Shown here: positions 1-5,967 of the stretch, in pieces
How positions within the stretch are numbered: the first letter of the stretch is position 1
Layout: every line of letters starts with the position of its first letter
Source of the DNA: Bacilli bacterium
Lineage (GTDB): Bacteria > Bacillota_I > Bacilli_A > RF39 > UBA660
DNA: 28,100 bases
NCBI GenBank assembly: GCA_022801735.1
Contig: JAAWSW010000006.1
Span: forward strand, 1-28,100
Direction: 5' to 3'
Position numbers and translations under genes: made by a program
The notes under the pieces: generated by a model
Told to the model about the DNA's origin: nothing
The model's input: the letters and a program-made list of their open reading frames with translations, nothing else
The model's database searches: none

Positions 1-126
1 GATTGTAATATATTTATTCAATATACAATAGCAGATGGTTGGTATTTTGGAATACAAGACAAAGATATCAAATCAATAGTTACAAAAGAACAATTTGCAC
101 AAATGGAATATAAGGTGGTGGAATAG
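1..126 (+). CDS. 3' end of a small phage protein (partial)
   Basis: An open frame runs from the first base of the window to a TAG at 124-126 and gives 41 residues, ending in QMEYKVVE. The start lies outside the window. The next gene begins two bases later and its Shine-Dalgarno (AAGGTGGTGG, 112-121) lies inside this frame, as in the tightly packed genes that follow. I recognise no domain. The frame is supported only by being open and by fitting the operon. Confidence 0.6.
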   Translation, partial: DCNIFIQYTIADGWYFGIQDKDIKSIVTKEQFAQMEYKVVE

Positions 127-127
127 T

Positions 128-361
128 ATGTTAAAAATAAAAGATAATGATACATTGCAAAAAATGGTAGAAGATTATGATTTAGAAAAACGAAAAGATG
201 TTATTACCAACGAGGATAGATATTTTTCTATATGTGCATTAGAAATAGATACTTGGAATGAAAATTGTATAGGTCCTTATCATGCTGGTTTTAGTAGTTG
301 TGATTTAGATATAATTCATATTTGGACAAAGGAAGGATTATTAGAACATGTTGAAGATTAA
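128..361 (+). CDS. Small acidic phage protein, tandem paralogue A
   Basis: This gene encodes 77 residues. I chose the ATG at 128 over an upstream in-frame TTG because the Shine-Dalgarno AAGGTGGTGG lies directly before the ATG and inside the longer reading. The protein begins MLKIKDN and ends LLEHVED. The next protein begins MLKIKDN and ends LVEKVED, and both carry a YFS motif in the middle, so the two look like a tandem duplication that has diverged. The protein is soluble and acidic and has three cysteines. I know no function. Its end overlaps the next start by 14 bases, which suggests coupled translation in the early operon. Confidence 0.75.
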   Translation: MLKIKDNDTLQKMVEDYDLEKRKDVITNEDRYFSICALEIDTWNENCIGPYHAGFSSCDLDIIHIWTKEGLLEHVED

Positions 362-659
362 AGATAATGTAGATTTGAAAGAAATTGAGAAATTTGGGTT
401 TAAACAAACTAATACTTATCTAACGTTGTTGTTGTATTATCCTAATGGAAATAGTGGAAATTGTAGATATTTTTCTTCAATTAAATTAGATAAAGAAACA
501 AGAAAGATTGAATTTAATTTAGAAAATATGTCATGTTGGTGTAATGATTTAGAACAATTAGATTTAGATTTTGAAAATATACAATATTCATATGAAACAT
601 TTAAAAAAGTAATTGATGACCTAATAAAAGCAGATTTAGTAGAGAAAGTAGAGGATTAA
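348..659 (+). CDS. Small acidic phage protein, tandem paralogue B
   Basis: This gene encodes 103 residues and begins at an ATG inside the end of the previous gene, with AAAGGAAGG upstream as ribosome binding site. The N-terminus MLKIKDN and C-terminus LVEKVED match the preceding protein, while the middle is longer and carries CRYFSS and CWC motifs. There is no membrane segment or enzymatic motif that I recognise. A divergent tandem duplicate of the upstream gene is the best reading. Function is unknown; early-operon genes of this kind often act on host processes, but nothing in the sequence shows that here. Confidence 0.75.
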   Translation: MLKIKDNVDLKEIEKFGFKQTNTYLTLLLYYPNGNSGNCRYFSSIKLDKETRKIEFNLENMSCWCNDLEQLDLDFENIQYSYETFKKVIDDLIKADLVEKVED

Positions 660-662
660 TAT

Positions 663-962
663 ATGGATTTATGGATTAGAAGTCAAGATAAACGAATGTT
701 ATGTAAACCACAGTATATTGAACTTTATGGTGATAATGAAGTACATTTTGGTGATGTGAATATAGGTTATAGATGTGTTGCAACCTATAAATCCAAAGAA
801 AGAGCATTAGAAGTATTAGATGAAATAGATAATGTAAAATATCAAAAAACTTTCGCAACCTTTATGCCTGAAATATTTTTACAAGCATTAAATGATGTGC
901 CAAAAGATGCTAAAGAAAAATCACTAAAATTATTAAATACTTATGAAATGCCAAAAGAATAG
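663..962 (+). CDS. Conserved phage protein of the LWIRSQD type
   Basis: This gene encodes 99 residues beginning MDLWIRSQDKRML and containing YKSKERALEVLDEI. This combination is familiar from small hypothetical proteins in many Gram-positive phages, where LWIRSQ is followed by a short beta-rich region and a KERALEVLDEI helix. No function is known to me. The C-terminal 40 residues are helical and lysine-rich and seem to be an extra segment. It starts three bases after the previous stop with a weak ribosome binding site (GTAGAGGA), so it is probably translationally coupled. Confidence 0.75.
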   Translation: MDLWIRSQDKRMLCKPQYIELYGDNEVHFGDVNIGYRCVATYKSKERALEVLDEIDNVKYQKTFATFMPEIFLQALNDVPKDAKEKSLKLLNTYEMPKE

Positions 963-973
963 GAGTGGTAATT

Positions 974-1198
974 ATGACTGCAAAAGAGATGCTTAAAGAG
1001 TTAGGATATATTCAAGATAAAGAACCACGTTTTAATTCAATAATAAGTTATACACAATATTGTAGTGATGGTTGTTGCAGAATTAATGATTTAGTATTTT
1101 ATAAAAATGGATTTGAGTGTGATGAGTGTTTTATAACATTAGAATTATTTAAAGCCATAAATAAACAAGTAGAAGAATTAGGGTGGTTAGATGAATAA
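974..1198 (+). CDS. Small cysteine-rich phage protein
   Basis: This gene encodes 74 residues. The ATG at 974 is preferred because the upstream in-frame GTG at 965 falls inside the Shine-Dalgarno TAGGAGTGG. The protein begins MTAKEMLKELGY, a helix seen in many phage hypothetical proteins. It has five cysteines arranged as CxxxCC and CxxC, with the CDEC pair in the second half. That layout could hold a metal ion or simply be structural; only the CxxC is suggestive. No known domain is recognised. Its last codons overlap the next start by 8 bases. Confidence 0.7.
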   Translation: MTAKEMLKELGYIQDKEPRFNSIISYTQYCSDGCCRINDLVFYKNGFECDECFITLELFKAINKQVEELGWLDE

Positions 1199-1460
1199 AG
1201 AAACTATTAATGAATTAGAAAGACTTGATAAAGAACAATTAGATAAAGTCCTTGATTATGCTTATTTACTTGATGAACATCTTTATTTCAAAAGAGAGGC
1301 TATAAGATTAAGCAAAGAAAAAGAAGAACTAAAGCAAGCACTAATTGATATAAGAGAAATGTGTAATAAATGGATTTATGGAAATGAAGATTTTTGTATT
1401 AAGACAAATGAAGATATTTTACAAATAATAGATAAAGTTTTAGGAGGTAGTGATGAATAA
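1191..1460 (+). CDS. Helical phage protein, function unknown
   Basis: This gene encodes 89 residues, almost entirely helical, with a heptad-like stretch at about residues 40-60 (SKEKEELKQALIDI). It starts with ATGAATAAA inside the final codons of the preceding gene. That same overlap pattern recurs at several junctions in this operon. No catalytic motif, membrane segment or recognised family is visible. The short coiled coil suggests self-association or binding to another protein. Confidence 0.7.
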   Translation: MNKETINELERLDKEQLDKVLDYAYLLDEHLYFKREAIRLSKEKEELKQALIDIREMCNKWIYGNEDFCIKTNEDILQIIDKVLGGSDE

Positions 1461-1794
1461 ATATATTAATTCAAAAGAAGAATTATATGACAACTGTGAA
1501 AATATGGAAGAATTTTATGATAAATACTATGTTCCATTATTAGAAGAACTTTATCATTCAGAAGAAAAATTCAGAGTAAGAAGTAGAGCATATAATCATA
1601 TTTTGCTAGAAAATACACAATTAACCGAAGAAAAAGAAGAACTAATAAAGTATTTAGAAGAACAAATAGAGAATGAAAAGAAAGTACAAAAATTCTTATA
1701 CGAAAATGAAAATACAAAATTAGTTGAAAAAGCAAAAGTTAATCGTGCAATATGTGTTTATCAAGAAATATTAGACAAAGTAAGGGGTGAATAA
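1453..1794 (+). CDS. Coiled-coil phage protein, function unknown
   Basis: This gene encodes 113 residues from the ATG at 1453. The Shine-Dalgarno TAGGAGG at 1441-1447 sits at ideal spacing and rules against the GTG three bases earlier. The protein is highly charged and helical. Residues 55-85 (TEEKEELIKYLEEQIENEKK) form a clear coiled coil. The helical central segment resembles the preceding protein (KEKEEL motif in both), so the two may be distant relatives or partners. No enzymatic motif is seen. It overlaps the previous gene by 8 bases. Confidence 0.7.
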   Translation: MNKYINSKEELYDNCENMEEFYDKYYVPLLEELYHSEEKFRVRSRAYNHILLENTQLTEEKEELIKYLEEQIENEKKVQKFLYENENTKLVEKAKVNRAICVYQEILDKVRGE

Positions 1795-1797
1795 ATA

Positions 1798-1959
1798 ATG
1801 TTAATAGGAAAATATGTAAAAACTTATGATGGGCATTGTGGGAAAGTTATAAAACATTTTAAACCAACTGGAAGAAGTATGACAGTTCATATTCAAGAAG
1901 CAGATGGTCGTATCTGGTATTGTCCAGAAAGCGATATTGTGGAGGTAAAAAATGATTAG
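1798..1959 (+). CDS. Small KOW/SH3-like phage protein (53 aa)
   Basis: This short gene encodes 53 residues beginning MLIGKYVKTYDGHCGKV. A strong Shine-Dalgarno, AAGGGGTG, lies just before the ATG. The pattern of GKYVKTYDG, then a hydrophobic strand, then WYCPESDIVEV near the end is typical of small all-beta folds of the SH3/KOW type, in which a gene often opens with IGKxVxTxDGxxGxV. Whether it binds nucleic acid cannot be told from sequence. It overlaps the next gene by 8 bases at AATGATTAG. The fold assignment is an inference; the gene itself is well supported by spacing and overlap. Confidence 0.65.
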   Translation: MLIGKYVKTYDGHCGKVIKHFKPTGRSMTVHIQEADGRIWYCPESDIVEVKND

Positions 1960-2317
1960 TTATTATGAATTATTAACATTAATAAAAGAAGGTAAACAGC
2001 CTGATAAGGTTAAGTATAATGGCTATATATATTATTACGATGACGTTCAATTCATATCTTATATCAAAGAAGTAACTTTATTAGAACAGTTTGCAGATTA
2101 TGGAATGTTTGATAAAAACATAGAAATAATAGAAGAAAAACCAAAGGAAATAGAAAAAATAGAAATAAATGGAGAATATTATCTTCCATCTAAAGAATTG
2201 TGTGATGATTATGAATTCAAAAAATTTGTATTAGATGATTTACAAGTTAGAAATAAAACGATAGAGGAAATAAGAAAAGCAGTAAATTATTTATTAAAGG
2301 AGAGCAAGCATGAGTAA
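1952..2317 (+). CDS. Conserved phage protein (YELLxLIKEGKQPDKVKYNG type)
   Basis: This gene encodes 121 residues. The opening ISYYELLTLIKEGKQPDKVKYNG and the later MFDKNIEIIEE are hallmarks of a hypothetical protein common in phages of Gram-positive bacteria: an N-terminal beta domain that describes a small ligand-like pocket and a helical tail with variable linker. Here a KPKEIEKIE linker leads to a C-terminal helical hairpin. Function is unknown in the family. The preceding GGAGG at 1941-1945 gives a good ribosome binding site, and the gene overlaps both neighbours by 8 bases. Confidence 0.8.
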   Translation: MISYYELLTLIKEGKQPDKVKYNGYIYYYDDVQFISYIKEVTLLEQFADYGMFDKNIEIIEEKPKEIEKIEINGEYYLPSKELCDDYEFKKFVLDDLQVRNKTIEEIRKAVNYLLKESKHE

Positions 2318-2495
2318 AGAAAGATTAGGAATAGTTTTAGTAATAACAATAGTAATATCATTTTTATATTTAATAATAAGTTTTATGTATGATTTTTATA
2401 AAGATTATCAATGCGGCACAATGCCGTTTGATGAAATGAAACTAGACAGTAGTTGTGCAAAATATTGGAAAGATAAGGTAGGTAGTAATGGATAA
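2310..2495 (+). CDS. Small single-pass membrane protein
   Basis: This gene encodes 61 residues with one strongly hydrophobic helix at about residues 7-27, preceded by MSKER. That polarity suggests the N-terminus stays inside and a short 35-residue tail with two cysteines faces outward. The gene contains a GC-rich hairpin (CGGCA-CAA-TGCCG, 2414-2426) that stands out in such AT-rich DNA. AGGAG precedes the start, and both ends overlap neighbours by 8 bases. Function is unknown; small early membrane proteins in phages may alter the host envelope, but this is only a possibility. Confidence 0.65.
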   Translation: MSKERLGIVLVITIVISFLYLIISFMYDFYKDYQCGTMPFDEMKLDSSCAKYWKDKVGSNG

Positions 2496-2706
2496 AGAAA
2501 ACATATTAAATATAACAGGCAACTTTATATCAACTGAATTAGATTTTATAGAAAAATGTAATAAAGAAAAGGAAGATTTACAACAAAGAATAAATGATGC
2601 AATAGATTATATTAATTTTTTAGTTATTTTTAACCAAATAATAAATGGAAAGTTTAATAAAACTATTTGGGGTGAAGAATTGTTAGAAATATTAAAAGGA
2701 GAATAA
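2488..2706 (+). CDS. Small helical phage protein
   Basis: This gene encodes 72 residues, mainly helical, with a charged coiled-coil-like stretch at about residues 20-42 (CNKEKEDLQQRINDA) followed by a hydrophobic helix segment INFLVIFNQII that is too short and interrupted to call a membrane span with confidence. The ribosome binding site is TAAGGTAGG. It overlaps the preceding membrane protein by 8 bases, so the two are probably made together. I recognise no family. Confidence 0.65.
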   Translation: MDKENILNITGNFISTELDFIEKCNKEKEDLQQRINDAIDYINFLVIFNQIINGKFNKTIWGEELLEILKGE

Positions 2707-2709
2707 AAA

Positions 2710-3090
2710 ATGAAAGATAATTTAATGTTTGGTATAGGAATGTTTGCTATGTTTGGAATAATAGTAGGCGTTATAGCATTAGGTATGTGGGGATTTCCTA
2801 AATATAATGTATGGAAAAATCAATTAAAGGGAGAAGCACAATTAAAAGAAGCAGAGTATAGTAAACAGGTCCAAATAGAAGAGGCAAAAGCAAATTTAGA
2901 AGCCGAAAAATTAAACGCAAAAGCAGAAGTTGAAAGAGCCAAAGGTATGGCTGAAGCAATGGAAATTGAAGGCGGAAAACTTACTGATGAATATGTTAAA
3001 TATTTATGGGTTAAGACTATGGCTGGTCAAGAAAAATCCACAATTTATATTCCAACAGAAGCAAGTTTACCTTTATTAGAAGCGAAATAG
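2710..3090 (+). CDS. Membrane protein with prohibitin/flotillin-like C-terminal region
   Basis: This gene encodes 126 residues. Residues 5-28 form one membrane helix. Residues 40-95 form an alanine- and glutamate-rich coiled coil (AEVERAKGMAEA), and the end reads YVKYLWVKTMAG ... IYIPTEASLPLL. The coil plus the xIYIPxxxxLP ending closely resembles the C-terminal part of SPFH (prohibitin, stomatin, flotillin) proteins, but the Band 7 domain that normally separates membrane anchor and coil is absent. In cells such proteins form membrane scaffolds; here a membrane-bound oligomer is an inference. The Shine-Dalgarno AAAGGAG is good and spacing to neighbours is short. Confidence is high for the gene and moderate for the resemblance. 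Confidence 0.75.
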   Translation: MKDNLMFGIGMFAMFGIIVGVIALGMWGFPKYNVWKNQLKGEAQLKEAEYSKQVQIEEAKANLEAEKLNAKAEVERAKGMAEAMEIEGGKLTDEYVKYLWVKTMAGQEKSTIYIPTEASLPLLEAK

Positions 3091-3103
3091 TGATAGGAAA
3101 AAA

Positions 3104-3967
3104 ATGAGGGATAACATTTTTAAAGAACTTTCTAACCGTAAAAGAATCTTGGAAGAAAAAGGATACAATGTAATTTATATAGGTTTATATGGTAGTCAAA
3201 ATTATAATGTTGCTGACAAATTAAGTGATATTGACTGTAAGGCAATTGTATTACCATCATTACACGATATTATATTTAGAAAAGTGACTAGCAAAACTAT
3301 TGAATGTGAAAATGGAACAATAGATGTTAAAGATTTAATTACATTTTATAGTGTGATAAAAAAAGGTAATTTTAGTTATATTGAAGCAATGGATACTGAA
3401 TATAGTATCGGTGATAAATATATCAAGGAATTATTCAAACAAATAAGACCAAATAAAAAAAGTATTTTAGGTGCTATGTATGAAAAAAGAAAAGCATTGA
3501 CGCATGAATATCCTAGTAAGACAGAAGAATTTGAAAAATGGGGATTTGATCCTAAACAATATCATCATATTATTAGACTACGAGATTTGTTATATTCCAA
3601 AACAGATAAAAGTTATTTAATATATGATGATTTAAAAGGAAAAGTTATGGTAAAAGTTAAAAGAAACAGTTTTAATTATTCTAAAGATTTTGTAGAATTT
3701 ATGAGCGACAAGGTTATTGAACAATCAAAAGAACTTATTCCTAAAAATTATAAATATGAGCCTGTAAATCTTGATAATGAGGTTAGCCACTATATAGAAA
3801 ATAAATTGAAACTTGAGTTAAATAAACACAACACTTCATTTGCTAGAGAATATAGGACATTTGGCACTAATATACCAAAATCAGACATTAAGAAATTTCC
3901 TGAATTAAAACAATATAATGGAGAAGACATTTCATATATAATTTATGAAAGTTTAGAAATATTATAA
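3104..3967 (+). CDS. RlaP-type nucleotidyltransferase (polymerase beta superfamily)
   Basis: This gene encodes 287 residues. The nucleotidyltransferase signature is complete: G30-S31 (LYGSQNYN), the paired aspartates D42 and D44 (SDIDCKAIVLP), and a third acidic residue D74 (GTIDVKDL). The GSxxY-n-SDxDxKxIxLP pattern matches the RlaP-like branch (Pfam PF10127) found in RNA repair operons and in many phages of Gram-positive hosts. Such enzymes transfer a nucleotide from NTP to RNA or another acceptor; the acceptor here is unknown. The remaining roughly 180 residues are helical and probably bind substrate. It is by far the largest gene of the early block. Substrate and role (RNA repair, tRNA end editing, modification of a host factor) cannot be decided from sequence. 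Confidence 0.8.
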   Translation: MRDNIFKELSNRKRILEEKGYNVIYIGLYGSQNYNVADKLSDIDCKAIVLPSLHDIIFRKVTSKTIECENGTIDVKDLITFYSVIKKGNFSYIEAMDTEYSIGDKYIKELFKQIRPNKKSILGAMYEKRKALTHEYPSKTEEFEKWGFDPKQYHHIIRLRDLLYSKTDKSYLIYDDLKGKVMVKVKRNSFNYSKDFVEFMSDKVIEQSKELIPKNYKYEPVNLDNEVSHYIENKLKLELNKHNTSFAREYRTFGTNIPKSDIKKFPELKQYNGEDISYIIYESLEIL

Positions 3968-3979
3968 AGGTGATTAATA

Positions 3980-4174
3980 ATGATTAAAAGTGAACATTTG
4001 CCTTTATTTAAACAAACCAATGGCTGGTATAGAAGTACTAAAATATCATTAGAAGAAATTATTAAATTATGTGGCGATTATCCTTATTTTTGGCTAGTAG
4101 TTGGTGACAATCCATATAAAAAAGATGGTGACCCTAAACCTGAAAGAATATTTTTTATAAGAAGTGGTAAATGA
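3980..4174 (+). CDS. Small phage protein, function unknown
   Basis: This gene encodes 64 residues with AAAGGTGA before the ATG. It is rich in aromatic residues (YPYFWLVVGDNPY) and ends in basic RSGK. No membrane span or domain is recognised. The stop overlaps the next start as ATGA, so the two genes are probably translationally coupled. The downstream partner is a winged-helix protein, so an accessory role is possible but unsupported. Confidence 0.65.
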   Translation: MIKSEHLPLFKQTNGWYRSTKISLEEIIKLCGDYPYFWLVVGDNPYKKDGDPKPERIFFIRSGK

Positions 4175-4659
4175 AATATTTAGTAGCCGAAGATGGCACA
4201 GTCATTGAAGAAATAAATGAAAACGAAAATTTAGTGAAAGTTAAAACAGGTGATAGGGTAGTTCGTTCTGCTTCTATTGAATATTTAGAAGATACAGTTC
4301 CAATAAAAATAAAATTTATTAAATTGAATCCTATTGCTTGTAATGAACTTTATGAATATGGAAGTGAATTATTTTCTTTATTTCAATATGTAGATTTTCA
4401 AACAGGAATATTAAGGTTTAGCAATGGTCGCAGAATAAGGTCGAAACACCTTGCAGGAATTCTTAGAAAAAAAAGAAGAAGTGGTGGTAGGATAATAGAG
4501 GAACTTATTGAAAAAGATGTTATTCATAAACATAAAGAAGGAAAGAGTTGCTATTACACAATGAATCCTTATTTGTGTTTAAAGGGTAAAAGGGTTACTA
4601 AGTCTTTATATGAAGATTTTAGAAACACTAAATATAGAAATATTGAATGGGAGTTTTAA
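4171..4659 (+). CDS. RepL-like winged-helix DNA-binding protein
   Basis: This gene encodes 162 residues. After an N-terminal region of about 45 residues, residues 50-145 read as a winged helix: FIKLNP, an LxxxGxxLFSLFxY helix, GILRFSNG, SKHLAG as the second helix, SGGRIIEELIEKDVI as the recognition helix, then the wing KHKEGKSCYYTMNPYLCLKGK. This order, including the MNPYL-KGK ending, resembles the RepL/MarR-like proteins that occur both as plasmid replication initiators and as phage regulators of Gram-positive bacteria. It could start replication or control transcription. Its place a few genes before the terminase favours regulation of late genes, but this is inference. Confidence 0.65.
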   Translation: MKYLVAEDGTVIEEINENENLVKVKTGDRVVRSASIEYLEDTVPIKIKFIKLNPIACNELYEYGSELFSLFQYVDFQTGILRFSNGRRIRSKHLAGILRKKRRSGGRIIEELIEKDVIHKHKEGKSCYYTMNPYLCLKGKRVTKSLYEDFRNTKYRNIEWEF

Positions 4660-4899
4660 ATGCCTATGTATATTGAAAATAGAGTGTATTGTAAATGTGG
4701 CGAAGAATTTACATATGAATCTGATGATATTCATGTAGAATATATACAAATATGTACCATTGCTGATATGGCTGATGGTTATGATAATTACATAGTTACA
4801 GAATATGTCTATTGCCCATATTGTGATAGATATATAGAAATTAATAATTATCAAAAGAAAATTGGTCATATGAAAGAAATAGAAGATGATTTCAGTTAA
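4660..4899 (+). CDS. Small zinc-ribbon protein
   Basis: This gene encodes 79 residues with paired cysteines C11-x-C13 (YCKCGEEF) and C52-x2-C55 (YCPYCDRY), the usual arrangement of a treble-clef or rubredoxin-like zinc ribbon. The ribosome binding site is GGGAG. It begins directly after the stop of the winged-helix gene and overlaps the following HTH gene by 14 bases, so the three nucleic-acid-type proteins form a small cluster. DNA, RNA or protein binding are all possible for such a ribbon. Confidence 0.65.
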   Translation: MPMYIENRVYCKCGEEFTYESDDIHVEYIQICTIADMADGYDNYIVTEYVYCPYCDRYIEINNYQKKIGHMKEIEDDFS

Positions 4900-5182
4900 C
4901 GAATATATAGATATATTGTTAAAAAAGAAAGGTTGGTCCAGAAGGCAACTTTGCGAACAAATTAATATTGTAGAAGAACAGGCTGGATTAAGGGAACGCA
5001 CTATGCCACAAAATATAACTAACTATCTTAATGGTTATCATCAAATAACCCCTAGATGGCTTGTTAAGGTAGAAGTCGCTTTAGGTCTGCCTTATGATAC
5101 ATTAGTAAATATGGTAGAACAGCCTAAAACTTACAATGGAGCGAAAGTATTAGAAGAATTTAAGGAGAAAATTAGACAATGA
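4886..5182 (+). CDS. HTH protein, candidate late-gene regulator
   Basis: This gene encodes 98 residues. Residues 4-75 look like an XRE-type helix-turn-helix: YIDILLKKKGWSRRQLCEQIN, then an unusual charged insertion of about 14 residues (VEEQAGLRERTM), then PQNITNYLNG and ITPRWLVKVEVALGLP. The insertion lies between the two helices of the HTH and is atypical of plain Cro/C1 proteins. The gene sits shortly upstream of the terminase, where ArpU/RinA-type activators usually occur in related phages, so late-gene control is a reasonable inference. It could instead be a DNA-recognition subunit of the terminase. Confidence 0.6.
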   Translation: MISVNEYIDILLKKKGWSRRQLCEQINIVEEQAGLRERTMPQNITNYLNGYHQITPRWLVKVEVALGLPYDTLVNMVEQPKTYNGAKVLEEFKEKIRQ

Positions 5183-5370
5183 AAATTTATGCGATAAGGA
5201 ACAAAGAAACAGGTGAATTAATTAAGCCATGCTCATGGCGAAATAGCACACCTAAATTTTATGCGATTATTAGATTTGCAAAATGTGCGATGACTTGTAA
5301 TAGATTAAGTTCTGATAAATATGAAATAGTGGAATATGAATTAACAAATGAAAAGGTAGTGAATGAATAA
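5179..5370 (+). CDS. Small phage protein, function unknown
   Basis: This gene encodes 63 residues with the start overlapping the previous stop as ATGA and AAGGAG at 5162-5167 as ribosome binding site. The opening MKIYAIRNKETGELIKP and the later pattern FAKCAMTCNRL...YEIVEYEL suggest a compact alpha-beta protein of a kind common in phages (a loop that reads KxTGxxI, then a helix, then a final strand). No function is known to me. It overlaps the next gene by 8 bases. Confidence 0.65.
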   Translation: MKIYAIRNKETGELIKPCSWRNSTPKFYAIIRFAKCAMTCNRLSSDKYEIVEYELTNEKVVNE

Positions 5371-5581
5371 AGATATGCCTATTGATATGTTATCTCCAGT
5401 AGAACGAAAATTAAAAAAATTGGAATTAGCAGTTAAAGAAAAAACTGGATATAAAAAAGAACAAGCAGAATTTAAATTAATAAATTTTAAAAGACTACAC
5501 TTTCCTTCAAAGAAATGGGTAGGTAAAGAAAAAGGAACTTATATTAATTATAAGAAGAAAAGGAAACAAAATAATGAGTAA
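5363..5581 (+). CDS. Small very basic phage protein
   Basis: This gene encodes 72 residues, with lysine-rich ends and a predicted helical middle (ERKLKKLELAVKEKTGYKKEQAEFKL). The final ten residues (YKKKRKQNNE) are strongly basic. Such charge suggests binding to nucleic acid, but no domain is recognised. No small terminase gene is otherwise evident in the usual place before the large terminase, so this is one of the possible, unproven candidates. It overlaps both neighbours by 8 bases. Confidence 0.6.
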   Translation: MNKDMPIDMLSPVERKLKKLELAVKEKTGYKKEQAEFKLINFKRLHFPSKKWVGKEKGTYINYKKKRKQNNE

Positions 5582-5789
5582 AGATGTATTAGCAATTATA
5601 GGAATAATTATAGGAATAATTATTGGATTAATCATATTTGCATTATGTATTTGTCTTGAAGGATTAATATTCTGGCTAGCCGGAAGTTTAATTGTTTTTG
5701 CTTTTGGGATAGATTTCCAATTCACGTATTTGATGGGATTGGCAATAGCGATTGTGGCTAATATTATAGGAAATTGTTTTAAGAAATAG
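5574..5789 (+). CDS. Two-span hydrophobic membrane protein
   Basis: This gene encodes 71 residues with two membrane helices at about 5-35 and 40-66, separated by a short turn. The first helix is an unusual isoleucine-glycine run (IIGIIIGIIIG), and the DNA under it (5596-5625) is a near-perfect 12-base tandem repeat. The tail NCFKK is basic, so both ends probably face the cytoplasm. The layout would fit a small holin-like or membrane-remodelling protein, yet the phage has a better holin candidate at 24170-24394. Function is unknown. Confidence 0.6.
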   Translation: MSKDVLAIIGIIIGIIIGLIIFALCICLEGLIFWLAGSLIVFAFGIDFQFTYLMGLAIAIVANIIGNCFKK

Positions 5790-5796
5790 GAGATTA

Positions 5797-5964
5797 ATGT
5801 TTTTAAATAAAAAGAATCCAACAAAAAAAGAATTAAGAAAAAGTTTAGATATTCAAATGAATAATAATAAAATATTAAACGAAATGAAAAAAGCAGATAG
5901 AAAATATATTAAACAACTTGAATTGGAAAATAAAAAATTAAGAGAACAACTAAAGGAAAAATAA
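5797..5964 (+). CDS. Short coiled-coil protein before the terminase (55 aa)
   Basis: This gene encodes 55 residues with TAGGAG before its ATG, beginning MFLNKKNPTKKELRK and ending in a leucine heptad coil (KQLELENKKLREQLKEK). It lies three bases upstream of the large terminase start, the position normally held by the small terminase subunit. It is far shorter than known small terminases and lacks a visible helix-turn-helix, so I do not call it one. It may be a dimerising accessory factor. Confidence 0.55.
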   Translation: MFLNKKNPTKKELRKSLDIQMNNNKILNEMKKADRKYIKQLELENKKLREQLKEK

Positions 5965-5967
5965 TAA

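Noticed and set aside
95..127. Longer version of the first full gene from a TTG at 95
   Set aside because: The Shine-Dalgarno AAGGTGGTGG would lie inside that coding part and points to the ATG at 128.
2414..2426. GC-rich hairpin CGGCA-CAA-TGCCG as a terminator
   Set aside because: It lies inside a coding region and only TTTG follows, without a T-run. It is noted in the gene entry.
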